Source: Aspidiotus rigidus
Taxonomy: Eukaryota; Arthropoda; Insecta; Hemiptera; Diaspididae
Assembly (NCBI GenBank): GCA_035079385.1
Contig: JAVHKY010000063.1
Span: 1,550,001 to 1,614,000 of the forward strand
Direction: 5' to 3'
DNA: 64,000 nucleotides
The position numbers and the translations under genes were made by a program. Under the pieces are notes generated by a model. That model saw only the letters and a list, made by a program, of their open reading frames with translations. It ran no database searches and was not told where the DNA came from. Below, piece by piece: positions 10,776 through 23,760 of the stretch (position 1 is the stretch's first letter; each line of letters begins with the position of its first letter).

Positions 10776-12942
10776 CTAGTAGCTATTAGCCAATCTCACC
10801 AGAGAGTTTGAAGAAAAAACGACTCAAGAAAAATAAATGAATGTATAAATAAGATAAAATGATATGAAACTAGATCAAATTTATAATGAATGAAAATAAA
10901 ACAGAATAAAAAACGAAAAAAAAAAAAAAAAAAAACAGGATTAAGGACAAAATTGATTTAAGAGAAAGAAATAGAAATAAGAGAAAAAATTATGAAATAA
11001 ATTACCTACCTGCTATTATCAGTTTGGTCCCGCAAACCCTCACCCTTCCTTTTTATTTTTCGAGTTTTTGCTATTGCTTTTCCAGTAGATATTCTTTGAT
11101 TCTTTTGGGGAATCATAGGTGATCGGTGAAAGTTCGTAATTCTAGGTGCAGTGTAGAATAATGGATTGGTGTTTAGTGGGCAGGTTATACACGGGCTTCT
11201 TTATTTTTCCACCGGGGCGTTTCATATGTGATTTATCGTACATTGTGGTTTCCTCTCGTTTTCTTGGACAGTGTAATTACACCCCGGTGCACGAGAGATA
11301 CCAGGATAGAGACTAAAATGGGTTAAAATTAGAAAACTAGAGAAAATAGGAGCAGTGTGGTCTTTGAATCCAGCCCCCGCTATCGTTCAAATAGGACTAT
11401 TTTGTAAGACTTTAATTCGGGGTTGAATGTAAGCTGAGACCCCTCATCAACATTCCATTCTTTATGGTTGGGTTTTATTTAGGTTGGGGCAAATTTTGTG
11501 CAACAGGAAATTTAAATAACTGCAAATTTTAGTGCTGCGAGTATTTTTTCTTTTTTCTGTCTTCCTTTCTTTCAGTAGCCTGAAAACTTTATGCCAATTT
11601 TGTCAAGTTGTTATCAGTTTTGATAACCTGGCAATTCTATGGGTATGTATTCATATTTTAATATCTGACATACAATATCCATATTTTTACTCGAAGGCTC
11701 CGCGCATGAGATTGTAATAGCCTGATATGAACGAAAAAGCTAAAAACCCTAGCATATTTTCTACTTTATAATACTGTATTGTAAATGGAGACGTTTCAAA
11801 AATATATAAATAAGAAGGTTTTGAATTTTCGGGCTCGAAGATATGTAACAAAGGGTCACGCATCAGTTTTCGTGCGACTGAATTTCAAACTTTATTCTCT
11901 TTTCTTTCTTTGAATATACCATTTTTAGGATCGGCGCCCGTTTGCTCGCCGACCATATTGAGAATGTTCATTTTCTTTTTCCTTTTTTATCATCAGTATG
12001 GCAAAGGAAACGTAAATATTGCGTGAGTCTATTACTTGTGTCTTTGTCTATATTGTAGGCGCCAGTTATACCAAACGTAAATGAGCTACTGATGTCGGTA
12101 TGGGTATGATCTATTTAACGTATTACAATCGTGAAATTGTATCTATTGAATAAATTATGTCACCGTGAAAGTTGATAATTCAGGGAATGTCGACATTGAC
12201 TAGTGATTGTCGACAATAACGTACTAATTCAGGGAAAGTCGAAAATAGAACATATTCGTTGACATTATCTAGGTATTGTGTACATTTACTAGCGATTGTT
12301 GATAATTTCGGGGAGCTCTTAGTGAATGTAAAAAAAATAAATACGTATTTGTGGATATGTCGTCAGTATAAAGGTAAGAAACAATATAACAACATTTAGG
12401 CATTTTTCCAGTTATATCTGTAAAAAGAAACTACTAATTCTGATTATTTATTACATCAGGACGTACTACCGTGGCATGTGGAGTTGCGCAGGAAGCCACT
12501 TTTGAAGTAGAGACATCGTTTAGTGTTGCATTTCTCAGTGCACAAGCACCGGACAAAATCTTGGCATTACCTAAAGCTTGAGCTGTAGCGACTGGTCGAA
12601 GTGACGTTTCTTCTCTTGGTATATCTTTTAACTTTAAAAACTTTTTGGTTGCGATAATAACAATAGCAAAACCAAAACTTGTAGGAGAAAAACAAGATTG
12701 AACATAAACAATCTGATAGAGAGTGATCGCGCACACGTGAGCGTATGAACAAAATCGTGAGCGTCTTAAAAGTGTGAGCACTGAAAAAAAAAAAAAAAAA
12801 AAACGATTGCAACTGGTTCCTCGCTCAAACGAGCACGAACCTAATAACGTGTCTCAGTCAATGAAGTATTGTTCAGGTATTCTTATTTCGGATTGTGTTA
12901 CCGGGTTGCATTACCTATCTGTCTAAATGAAAATTCTATGTA
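10776..12942. other. intron segment, mostly unrecognised
   Basis: A-rich at 10810-11000 with a poly(A) run near 10916-10935. 12172-12318 holds degenerate repeated phrases (ATTCAGGGAA(T/A)GTCGA, ACTAG(T/C)GATTGT). A poly(A) run lies at 12784-12803. The remainder shows no coding or transposon signature. Confidence 0.4.
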
Positions 12943-14035
12943 TCTAATAGCTGAAAGTTTGTCTATCTGTCTGTCCTTTTATAACTCGAGAACCGCTGTA
13001 CCTATCGACTTGAAATCTTCGCCACATATTTGTATTATTCCAGAACAAATTCTAAGCCATAAATGAAAATTTTAGCTCCCATAAAAAAAAAGTTCTTCTT
13101 AAAACTTGTGTGCCCTCGCTGTACGGTACCTACATGCAACTGTTTACTGTATTTCTCTCCTACCCTCACATCCTGTATTCTTGAGAACCGGATTTTGGAG
13201 CTACCTTCTGAATTGCAACGCGTTAGAGCTCTTTTTATTTTCTCAACGTTACCGGAAGTACGGAAATCTTAGACTGTCTGTAGAAACGCGACTTCAACGA
13301 CGATGATATGTTTGCATACCCCTGTTATTTGAACGCTTTTAGCTATTGACGTGCAGTATTTTTTGGAAGTCTCATTTATATTCGGATAAAGTTTTAAATA
13401 AATTTCAACGTTTTGACCCCTTTTGGATGGAGGAATGAGCAAAGAAAATGGTGGGAAAAAACGAGGAATTTGGACGTCGTAAAACTGCTTCTCACTGTAC
13501 ACGTCGTTCCAAATGTTTAAACGCAAGTTCTAAAAATTCAATTATTGTAATATTTTACTCATTTTTGTGAAAAATTGAAGAGAACAAAAATTGTAGCCCC
13601 TGTAATTTCTTTTCGGATGAGTCTTAATTTCAGATTTACAGGAGGAAATTTGGGAACTATTGGTATTTTGACTGCTGCTGATTCAACATCATTGTGTTCA
13701 CACAGAGAGCATTTAAACCAGTTGCTCTAGATGAATCTATAGAGACTAATATTCAAGTTTTACATATCTTTATATTGTAGTTTCCTTTGCAATGAATCCA
13801 ATTTTCGATTTTAAAAGGAGACATTTATGTAAAATAATTTCTTAAAAATTTCCTCCTCAAGTAGGATACATCAGATAAATATCGTCGTCAGACTTTCAAA
13901 CCACCTAAAAAAAGGTACCGGGTTTGAGAGAAATGTGAAAAGTACATCTGTTTCTCATACAAACAAACGTCTGAGTGCGTCTCATGCGTCCAGAGACTGA
14001 GGTAATGCATTAGGGGTATGGCTGGTTTTCAACAG
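12943..14035 (+). mobile_element. non-autonomous Helitron, + strand, 3'-truncated
   Basis: Starts with TCTAATAG after an A (5' TC of Helitrons). It carries the family's early block (TTATAACTCGAGAACCGCTG), the internal AAATTGAAGAGAACAAAAAT block and GTAGCCCCTGTAATTTC. Its right part matches the reverse complement of 37265-37500. The 3' hairpin and CTAG end are missing: near 14035 the sequence runs into an oppositely oriented copy. No ORF. Confidence 0.65.
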
Positions 14036-15018
14036 GAAACCTATTTAATAAATTTCTTCTTTCAAAATCAAAAATTGGATTCATTGCAAAGGAAACTACA
14101 ACATAAAGATATGTAAAACTTGAATAGTAGTCTCTATAGATTCATCTAGAGCAACTGGTTTAAATGCCCTCTCTGTGTGAACGCAATGACGTTGAATACA
14201 CATCAGTCAAAATACCAATAGTTCCCAAATTTCCTCTTGTAAATCTGAAATTAGACTCATTAAAAAGGAAATTACAGGGGCTACAATTTTTGTTTTCTTT
14301 AATTTTTCACAAAAATGAGTAAAACTCGAGTTAGGTATTACAATAATTGAATTTTTAGAATTCGCGTTTAAACATTTGGAATAACATGTACAGTAAGAAG
14401 CAGTTCTACAACGTCCAAATTCCTTGTTTTTTCCCATTTTTTTCCGCTCATTATTCCATCCAGAAGGAGTCAGAACGTTGAAATTTATCTAAAACTTTAC
14501 TAAAAATAAGACTTCCATGAAATACTCCACGGCAATAGCTAAAAGCGTTCAAATAACAGACATACAAACATATCATCGTCGTCGCAGTCGCGTTTCTACA
14601 TACAAACAAACATTCCAAGATTTCTGTACTTTCGGTGACGTTGAGAAAATAAAAAGAACACACCTCTAACGTGCTGCATTTTAGTAGGTAGCGCTGAAAT
14701 CTGGTTCTCAAGAATACGGGTGTGAGGGTAGGAGAGAAGTACAGTAGAGAGTTACGTGTAGGTACTCTTCTTTGGTGAATCAAATCGCGTCACCAATCGC
14801 AAGTGACGTGTACAGCGAGGAGCAATTTTTAATAAGAACTTTTTTTCTATGGGAGCTAAAATTTTCATTTATGGCTTAGAATTTGTTCTGGAATAATACA
14901 AATATGTGGCGAAGATTTCAAGTCGATAGGTACAGCGGTTCTCGAGTTATAAAAGGACAGACAGACAGACAGATAGACAGTCAGACAAACAGACAAACTT
15001 TCCGCTTTATATATTAGA
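14036..15018 (-). mobile_element. non-autonomous Helitron, - strand, 3'-truncated
   Basis: Its 5' TC end is at 15018 (GA on the + strand, followed by T) within TATATATTAGAT. The body mirrors the copy at 12943-13830, giving two ~0.9-kb inverted arms facing each other across about 200 bp. The 3' end is missing at the junction, so neither copy keeps its terminal hairpin. Confidence 0.65.
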
Positions 15019-15028
15019 TAGACTAGAC

Positions 15029-15374
15029 AACAAAAAAAGAATTGAAAAATGCATGAACGAAATTATACGATGCTAGAGGTATTTTCGACGCTGATCACAA
15101 TGTTGTTGCCCTTTTTTTGAACCTGGCTCTGGTTATCGAAAAATGATCATATCAAGTTCCCGCGACTCCTTGCGACGCGTAGTGTATGTTGCCTAACTAT
15201 CAAATTTTGCGAGTACGAGAACATACACTATGCGTTGCTACGATTCGCGGGAATAATTTCTGGATAACTGAGCCAATTTCCAAAAACGGGCAACGACATT
15301 GTGATCAGCGTCGAAAATACCTCTAGAATCGTATAATTTCGTTCATGCATTTTTAATTTTTTTTTTTTTTTTGT
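15029..15374. mobile_element. foldback MITE (long inverted arms)
   Basis: Left arm (about 15029-15200) and right arm (about 15216-15374) are near-complementary. Shared blocks are AAAATGCATGAACGAAATTA, GAGGTATTTTCGACGCTGAT and TAGTGTATGTT. The right arm ends in poly(T). A half copy lies at 21677-21852. Non-coding. Confidence 0.75.
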
Positions 15375-18300
15375 ATACTCGTAGTGTTATTAATCGTATT
15401 GAAATTGATTAAATTGAAAATATTAATCTATTCAATTAAATTAATAATTGTAATTAATATTAATGAAGTTGTATTAGGGCAAACGTAATATCATTTTGAT
15501 AGTTTTTTTGTTTTTTTTTTTTTCAATAGCACGTAATGATTTAAAAATAGAATAACAAAGTATCTCAGAACTACAAAAAGGTTGCCACCTCTTCTTTATT
15601 CAGTCTCACTTTCCAACTAGCACTCTGTTAAAGTTTGAGAATTCATCAGTTCGAACTCCCTTGACTTGAAATTTTGCTCTTAAAGACTAGATATCGAGTC
15701 ACGCGTCGACTACTGAACGATACGAGAATGAGATAATTAATTGACCTATCTCATTGCCATTTCCCTTTTTCCTCAGATCTTTATCTAGACATGGTGCTGA
15801 GTGAAAGAGGCAGGGAAGAAAATGGACCAGATTTCATTGGTACGTGTCAATTCCCCATCTCTTGAAGTTTTTACGCAAAATTCATGAATCAAGACACTAT
15901 ACTGAACGTTCACGTGGGCACCATAATTAGAACATGAAAGCATGTACCGTATAGCTTTTATAATTCTAGTTCATGATGCTGGCGGTCGAATATCAAACTT
16001 TTTTCGCCGTTGTCGAGTAGTCATACTACCGTACCTATTTTTATATCAACGAGTTGTAAATTTATTTTATTTCAATTTTCATACTAGGAGCGGACCTAAA
16101 ATACTTGCCACATGATTTATAACAGAGAATTCAGAGACGAGGAAAATAAGGTGGTGAGGAAGTATGTATGATAAAGAAAAATTATCTCGCATCGTAGGTA
16201 CTCTCTCACTTCGTACATTGTTTTGATTTGAGTTATTTTTTTCTGCGAATATTTCACGCGCCCGAATAAATGTCGTTGCAGTGCAAACACTCCACGAGCG
16301 CTGTAAATTTATTATCTTATGGCAAAAGAAAAATAATTCCCGCCATATCGTAAACAATGGAACTGTAACATGTTGAATTATTTTTCGGAGATCCTGTTTG
16401 GAAGTTTTTCAAAGCACGGTGCGTACGTCGAGTTTCCTATTTTATACTGACTCAAAATTATATTTGAGTGTGTCGATTTTTATTTTTTAAAAATACTTAC
16501 CGTCGGAGCTTGCCAAAAAGCACCAGCTGAACAACTTAGTTATCGCGTCACGACCAGAATATACAGTCAATTAGATGCGCAGTACTGACTCGACTATTTG
16601 AGGAAAAATATTGCTTGACAATCTCGTTCGAAATTTACGCAATAATTTCTTCTTAGTATTTGTCCACGAATGTAATGCAGCAATGCAGCGCTGATGATAC
16701 AGAGCATGGCGAACAAATTTCTATTAGCTGTATGAATGATGAAATAAGCGCAGCTTTCGTTCTGGAGTTAATAATGTTAATACCACGCTGGTATTGTAAC
16801 TACTGTATATTATGTTCCCATCTTGATGAATTATTATTAATAATCATTTATCTTACTACTCGACAGAAAAGTGATATTTGACGAAAAATGTTCAACAGAG
16901 ACGCGTATTTTCATAACGTGCTGAAAAATTTTCTCAATTTGATCCAAACTGCCATTAAAAGACGGGTCATCTACGTGATATCCTCGATTTACTAGCACAG
17001 TAGAACGTCACGTCGTCGCAACATGTCTGTATACACCTTTCCATATATACATACTTATGAAATACATTTGTCTATCATTGAGTTTATGATCGTTATAGAA
17101 GTCAACGATAGAGATTCATGAGAACAATGTAGGTATTATACGATCTATACTAACTCAACTGAGCTAAGAGCTAACTCTTAGTTTTGAAAGTTTTTTGCGC
17201 CAACGTTTTATAACGCGCGCGACTGTGGCCAAATTCTACTATTGTGTCATGACGAGCGCATCGTCAGAGGAATTATTCGCAGGCTGCCCTCTCAATTCTC
17301 TTTTTTTTCCCTCTTGTATATTATTCAACCTATTTTTTTTTCCAGTCGAAAAATTCTAGCTCATCTTTACCGCCAACTCAGCAGTATCTTACGTAGAATT
17401 ATTTCTCGTTAATGGGCTTACTTCTCATCGATATAATTTCCTGTAATATTGCCAAAGTGTAGAGTTTGCGGAGGACACATGTCATACTAAAACTTCTCTC
17501 TAATGAGTACATAATCGATATACTCGTAATCGCCCCAAAAAAATAGCAAAATTGAGAAAACTTATTTTGTACAATTCGGTAATCTAATTAATTACATTGC
17601 GAGTTCGTTCACGCACGCCTGCATCCGGCCTCTATGGCACACTACTGTGAGTAGATATAATCCGTACTTCTTCTCGAACTTGAAAAACTTTTTCAACTTT
17701 AGTGCTCTACTTACACTTCACACACTCAATAGGAGTTCCAATAATCTTCTTGAGCTGTCGAGTTCAGAGATATAGTCTTTGTAGATTAGCTGCAAACAAT
17801 TCATTTTTGTGACGGTGTCGTCGCTTTCTCATGAATCTCTACAAACGCGACTACAATTCCTCTTTTCTAACCTAGCTTTACTCTTCTTTTCTTTCATTTA
17901 GCTGGAATTCACTCTGTAATTTGATGTCTACGTGGTCTTATTCTTAAATAGAATGTTCAATTTTCGATCTGCGACAAGTATTTGCTTTGAATTTCGAATT
18001 GTCAAGCATAACACCGAGCTGCACGGTGGAAAGTAGAAGAAGAATAAGTCCTATTTAAGAGAGATCGTGTTGGTGTCACAATTTCTCCTGTATACCTACC
18101 GTACATGTATTTTTTTGTTCTTTCATATCTTAATTTGAACCTACTCTTGACAATGTTTTCAACATTAACGAGAATTTTATGATTTATATATTACCTATGT
18201 ATTAGGTATTGTTTACGTTTGTTCAGTAAATTTTTTGCCCTCGAGTCGAAATTTTCTTTTTTATGAATTTTTGATAAAGCTTAAAAGATGAGTTATCATG

Positions 18301-20268
18301 ATATTAATTCGTTATTCGTGATGAAAACACCTCCGAGACTGTAGTAAAGTATATAATAGGTATAATCATCCAAAGGTCATGTGTGGCGGAGTGCAGTTGG
18401 TGGAGAGTGGAGCAAAGTATTGATTGTGATGTACTTCCATGCTTCACAATCCGTCCTTCGCCACTCTTGGTCGTCGAGTAATCATACCTGTCCCTTACTT
18501 TCTAGGAGAGCATTAACGAGCGGTACTTATGTATGGTACCGAATTATTTTTCAATTAAGAAATCACGACTTCTGTTATTTATTTTTCGGAGAGGAGCGGT
18601 TTAGGTATTTGAAGATTAATCGATCAGATTCGTAATTCTGATATTATTGGCCGAAATTTTGTGCAGTGGCGTAGCCAGGGTAGTGTGAGGGACGAACTCC
18701 CCCTCCCTTGAGGGTAAGAATGCACTCTCGATGCTGATGAGAAGAAGCATTTTTAATCCCTGTCTCTGGAACGTGGTCGTCCACCCCCTCCCCCCAGTCC
18801 ATAAATAGAGTGCTTCCTTCTATTCGCCGAGAACCTTTCGGATTACGCGTGTTGTACGGAGGGTTGTGGCCTTCTTCTTGTTCTCCTCGTCATTATTAAT
18901 TATTTTCATTTATTTTTTTTTTCGTGGTATCAAATTCATGCCGTTAGATAAAAAGGCTAGGTTGTCATTTTATAATGATGAAATATTATAACGCACTGTT
19001 ACAGAACTGTCATCAGCATGAGTAAGATTACATTGATGAATTTCATCATGTGTACAAATATACATGAGCTCATTGAATTGAAGTACGAGTATTATACAGC
19101 CTACTCGCATAGATCGTCTAATTTTTGACAAAAACCAGTTACAGGTTAGATTCGAGGCACGACTAAAGTCTTCGCGTATAAGTGTATTATGCATATCGTG
19201 TGCATAATAATGAATTCTATTTTTGTTTGATCGACGGTGGTCCAGAAAATTCGAGTACCTGGTCTAATCGTCTGCGTCTGGCAATAAAATCGCTTTAAAC
19301 GCGATAATGTATTTATCATCCTTCATTATTTTCGCCAAGATACTTCCAGAGTTGATAGATACGAACGAACTTAATTTCTAGTCCCCATACATATAACTTT
19401 GCTGGAGATATAATATTAATTGCTCATTTTTTATGAGTACATCAATAAACGATATCATCCCCGTACATAAGCACTAGGCCTAGAATGTAGGATAGAAACG
19501 TAAAGTTCGTGGACAGAGTGTTGAAAGGCTCATAGAAACGGAGAACATGCGATATCATTGAGGTCGCGAATGAAGAACAAGTATAACATTCGAGCGAATT
19601 CATCTATTGAGAAGAAAAGTCTGAAGTGGCTGTTGCGGCTTCGGAAAAAATAAACCAGATCGTGATCGGAACTCACGAACTCGTCGCAGCGTTTTTTTAT
19701 CTGTTAAAAAATTATATTTCATTCTTTTTTCCCTTCTCTCTATACCCCTTAGTGAATATGCCAGGAAAAATTGAATTCTGCCTTTTTAATTACAAAGTAT
19801 TCAAAAGTTGTGAGAAATCTTCTGAGCCGCCGATTTTCTCTTCCAAACAAAACTTGTATAACTTCCACCCTTTCGCGGTGTATAGGTACATTTCAATACC
19901 TGAATTAAAAATTTCATTCTAACGTAATGCAACTCTTTCCTTTGTGTACCGTAGAGGCAACCATATACAAATATATACACTAATGCAAAGAGCGAGAAAA
20001 AGAAAAAAAATAGACTATTGTTCACCCACTTTCAGCCCGGTAACGACTGTCGCGAGGAAAGAAAGGGTCGAGAAAATATGGATGATGAACAAGAAAAAAT
20101 AAATCTAGAAATATGAAAAGAAACCATATCAAAAGAATTTGGCAAAAATAGAACAAATATAGGCGACTGTAGTCCCTGACGAAATTGAAAACTAGGATAC
20201 CTGTTCGCCTCCTCTCGGAAGTATGATTGAAAAAGATTCCCTTCTTCTTCCTTCTTCTCCTTTTTTTT
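15375..20268. other. largest mostly unique part of the intron
   Basis: Nearly 5 kb without recognised transposon bodies or microsatellites. AT-rich at 15377-15480. At 18663 a phrase GCAGTGGCGTAGCCAGG, common at ends of insect repeats, occurs alone. Open frames (16079-16357, 18381-18635, 19626-19922) have no family features. By elimination this is the best place to look for Abd-B intronic enhancers; no site is claimed. Confidence 0.4.
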
Positions 20269-20322
20269 CCTCCTCCTCCTCCTCCTCCTCCTCCTCCTCC
20301 TCCTCCTCCTCCTCCTCCTCCT
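20269..20322. repeat. (CCT)n microsatellite
   Basis: About 18 CCT units between pyrimidine tracts. Confidence 0.95.
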
Positions 20323-21154
20323 TTTTTTTTCTTCTTCGCTATTATTTTCTAATTATTGTCATTGTAAAAATGTTTATTGTTTTACCATTTAATTGGGAAT
20401 GACGAATTTAGTGTGGAATTCTTCTCAAGCGAAATATGTCTACAACACTTTCAGAATTGTTACCAAGGGACAGACCTACGTGTAATACATGATGATAATG
20501 ATTATGATTGAATCCGCATATACAAGAGCGCGAAGTTTTAACTAATCGTAATTTCTGATACTTGAGTGAAACTGAAGATAATATTATGATCAAGAATGTA
20601 TAGAAAGGATTGAATACCAAGACGAGTAATGAACAAAAAAAAAAGTTGTTCACATTGCGTCTTGAAAAAGCATGAATAACAAATGCACCTCCAATCAAGA
20701 ATGCCGCGTGAAATTAAATATGATTGGCGATTACGCATCTGGAACAGACATGCAAATTATTTCTTGGCATTTGTAGCAATTAACCTTGACTAACTTTGTT
20801 ATGAAAAAGAACTAGAACGTGAATAATGGGCAAATAGTTGTCGAGGAAATAGTTATTTCTGTATAATATTTTAAATAAAATAAATCACCGATCTAGAGAA
20901 GATATTTTCAGCGAAAAAAAAAATGTATCAACCGGTCTAGCTTTTGTTACGAACAGTTTTGTTAGCTATTGAGGAGCTATACAATTAAGAAGTTGTTCCA
21001 GGATTTTGGATTTATTGATGAAATTTGTGAGCTTTTTTTCAGCGAATGAAGTTTATAGGTGAATGTTGACCATGGTGTTATACTCATTAGTTAGCTTCCT
21101 CTTCCCATTTCATTCTTATTTTTATTCTTAGGAGGGACTTATTTAAGATTACAT
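20323..21154. other. intron segment, nothing recognised
   Basis: No repeat or gene is supported; open frames at 20408-20738 look random. Confidence 0.45.
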
Positions 21155-21675
21155 TTTACCGACTTTTCTCATCGGGAAAGGGAAGTATTACATCCGTCCA
21201 CTCAGCTTTTCTGATGTATTTACTCGTATTTGTAGGTCTATACTTATTTATTTATAAGATTTTTTTGTTCGCGGAACTCCTCCAAAACTACTAGATGGAT
21301 TTTTTTGAAACTTGGGTGGATTATAGTGTTATGTCTCAGGATCGGATGAGTAGTTCTCGAGACATACTCAATAAAAAAAATCTCGCTGTTGTAACTCCGA
21401 GTGAGTAACAGATTTTCTTATCGTTTTTATTTTATCAGTACTCATTGTGATAAAGAATCCTTTTTCTTTTCTTTTGTTAGGCTTTTTTCTTTTTTCATTA
21501 TTATTAGTCATACTCAATTGTAAAAACCCTGAGTTTGAAATTCCATACTTTCATGATTGAGTAGATACAACTTTTTAGTCTCCATGAAGTGTGCTGTAAG
21601 ACTATCTCGGTGCAATGACTTTACTCTTAATAATTTATTATTGATTTATACATAATTTTTTCTTGTATATGTAAC
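21155..21675 (+). mobile_element. family A repeat, + copy with internal deletion
   Basis: Has the start (TACCGACTTTTCTCATCGG, GTATTACATCCGT), the CTCCTCCAAAACTACTAGAT block, GGATGAGTAGTTCTCGAGA and the 3' tail (GTGTGCTGTAAGACTATCTC), but lacks the part after the start found at 7000-7080. Non-coding. Confidence 0.6.
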
Positions 21676-21676
21676 A

Positions 21677-21852
21677 CTACAAAAAGAAAAAAAATTGAAA
21701 AATGTAGGAACGAAATAACTTGATTCTAGCAGTATTTTCGACGCTGATCACGATGTCGTTGATGTCGTTGACCGTTTTTCGAAATTGGCTCTGGTTGTCG
21801 AGAAATGATCAGATCAAGTTCCCGCGACTCCTTGCGACGCGTAGTATTGTGT
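21677..21852 (+). mobile_element. half copy of the foldback MITE
   Basis: Matches one arm of 15029-15200 (GTATTTTCGACGCTGATCAC, AAGTTCCCGCGACTCCTTGC, GACGCGTAGT), then stops abruptly where another family A fragment begins (GTCCCCGTAGCAAGGTGGAC). Confidence 0.65.
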
Positions 21853-22205
21853 CCCCGTAGCAAGGTGGACAGGGGAATGAATTTTCTTGAGACGTTTTGT
21901 AGATTTCAGATCACTTCTACCCTAAAATAAAATAGAATTCAGTTCTCCTTACCGGATTATGGGTACTTTTACTCTGTTATCAGTTGATGTGACGTCACGG
22001 AGAATTTTTTCGACGTTTTAGATGACACAGATCATGACTATATGTCATGAAAAAATTTCAGGTTTCCTTATAGATCTGAATTTGTGTACGCTTCTCATCT
22101 AAGGTTATTGAATGGACATTTTTAAAACTTGATTAGAAAGTTTGTAGTCTGATATCTGAAGTTATAGCCCATCAATCTTCCGATTTTCCGATTAATCTGT
22201 ATATA
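21853..22205 (+). mobile_element. family A repeat fragment
   Basis: Shares CCGTAGCAAGGTGGACAGGG, ATCAGTTGATGTGACGTCAC and ATTTCAGGTTTCCTTATAGA with the copies at 6951 and 8321. It abuts the half MITE at 21677-21852. Confidence 0.5.
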
Positions 22206-23758
22206 TTCTTAAGGATGCATTCGCGTTTGTGTTGGATTCATCGTGAATGAATATTGCGTATTAATGTTGTTTTCTATAGTAGTGCAGCAGTTCCTCGTGT
22301 GTAATTTAAATGTGTGTAGTGACTTGGAAAATTCATTAAAATTGTGTACCTTTCTCTGTGATCAATTTTTTAAAGATAGAATATTTCGAAGCTGAAGGTA
22401 ATTGATTTGATTCAGTCTTGAGTGTGATAACTGTACATTCTAAAATTGATGAATTTGAAAATGAAACCAATTTTTAGGTGCATCTACGTTTAAAAGTGAA
22501 GTAACCTAAACATTTCAACATAAAATTCAAGTAGAATACTTAGTTTTAGGAAGAAGTAAAAGCTTACGCTCTTGAAAATTCTCATTCGTGCGATGCTTCA
22601 TTCAATATCAGAGGTTTGATGTGCAAGTTTACAAGATCAGAAATAGGGCAGAGAAAATAATTAGAGATATATGGAGGCCATTTGATCATAGGGGTGCGGA
22701 CAAGATCAGACTAAAAGATTTATGATATGAAAAAAAAAAAAAAAAAAAAAGTAATTATAAGGTTTTGGAGACAGTGCAAAAAGATATAATCTAAAGTTAC
22801 TGAAATCTCGAAATTTGCAGGCGCCGACTGAAGAAGATTCAAGGAAAGGGCTGATTGCGAGTAGTGTTAGGCGTAGAATTTTGTTGAAGGGTCAGAACGA
22901 AGAGGGAGAAGATTCTGGCTCAATCTTCTCCTTCCAAAAGAACAAACTCAAAAGAAAAACTCTATAAAAAGAGAGAAATTTAATATCGAACAAAATTATA
23001 TCAAATAAAACAACCTTTTTTTCGTGCAAGTATTTTTAATCCAGAAAATAAAACACAAAGGCTTTTCCCGCACATTATATTATTTTCATAAGAAAATCCG
23101 AATCCCATCCTAAACTCTTTTCCTGCGGATCCGTTCATGAATAGATTATGATATTGCCGATTAGCAGTACGTTTTCTCTGTGCCACCAAGGAACGAGAGA
23201 ATTTGATGAGGAGAGCTCAGTTAAATAATTCATATTTTGTACTTTTCTTTTCAGAAATAATTTTTGCCCTAATCTCATCAAAATGTACGTGGATTTACCT
23301 CCGGAAATTTCGGTAGCGCGTGGCTTCGAAAATTGAAGGTTACTCACAAATAAATATCTGTCGTCATAAATTCTTCAAACTGAACGGAAATCGTGACAAA
23401 ATAGCGACAATGTATAATGAATTCGAGCGTTGACAAAAACTGCCAACGTAGCTACTCGTCATGAACGATCTGATAATTAAAGATTTCACATCAGTTCAAA
23501 TGAAGGCAAATTATCGATGTATTTCCCATTATTCATATTGACTTCGTCTTCAAGTATAGATTTATGGTAAAAAGTATATTTCAGAAGAAACACGATTCCA
23601 GCTTTAGTAAAAAGTTTAACCAAATTTGATATTTGCTCGCCACTATTCCGCAATGATGGCCTTATTCATAAAATACCTTTTTTTCCCCATGTATTTTCCA
23701 TGATGTGAAAATGACTGGCAGAACCGGCTGCCCATGCAACCTGTCATGCCCGTTTGAG
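22206..23758. other. intron segment, nothing recognised
   Basis: A poly(A) run near 22731-22750; otherwise no repeat or coding signature. Confidence 0.45.
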
Positions 23759-23760
23759 TA

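Noticed and set aside
18660..18860. hAT-like MITE starting CAGTGGCGTAGCCAGG
   Set aside because: Only one end is visible; no inverted partner or duplication was found within a few hundred bases.
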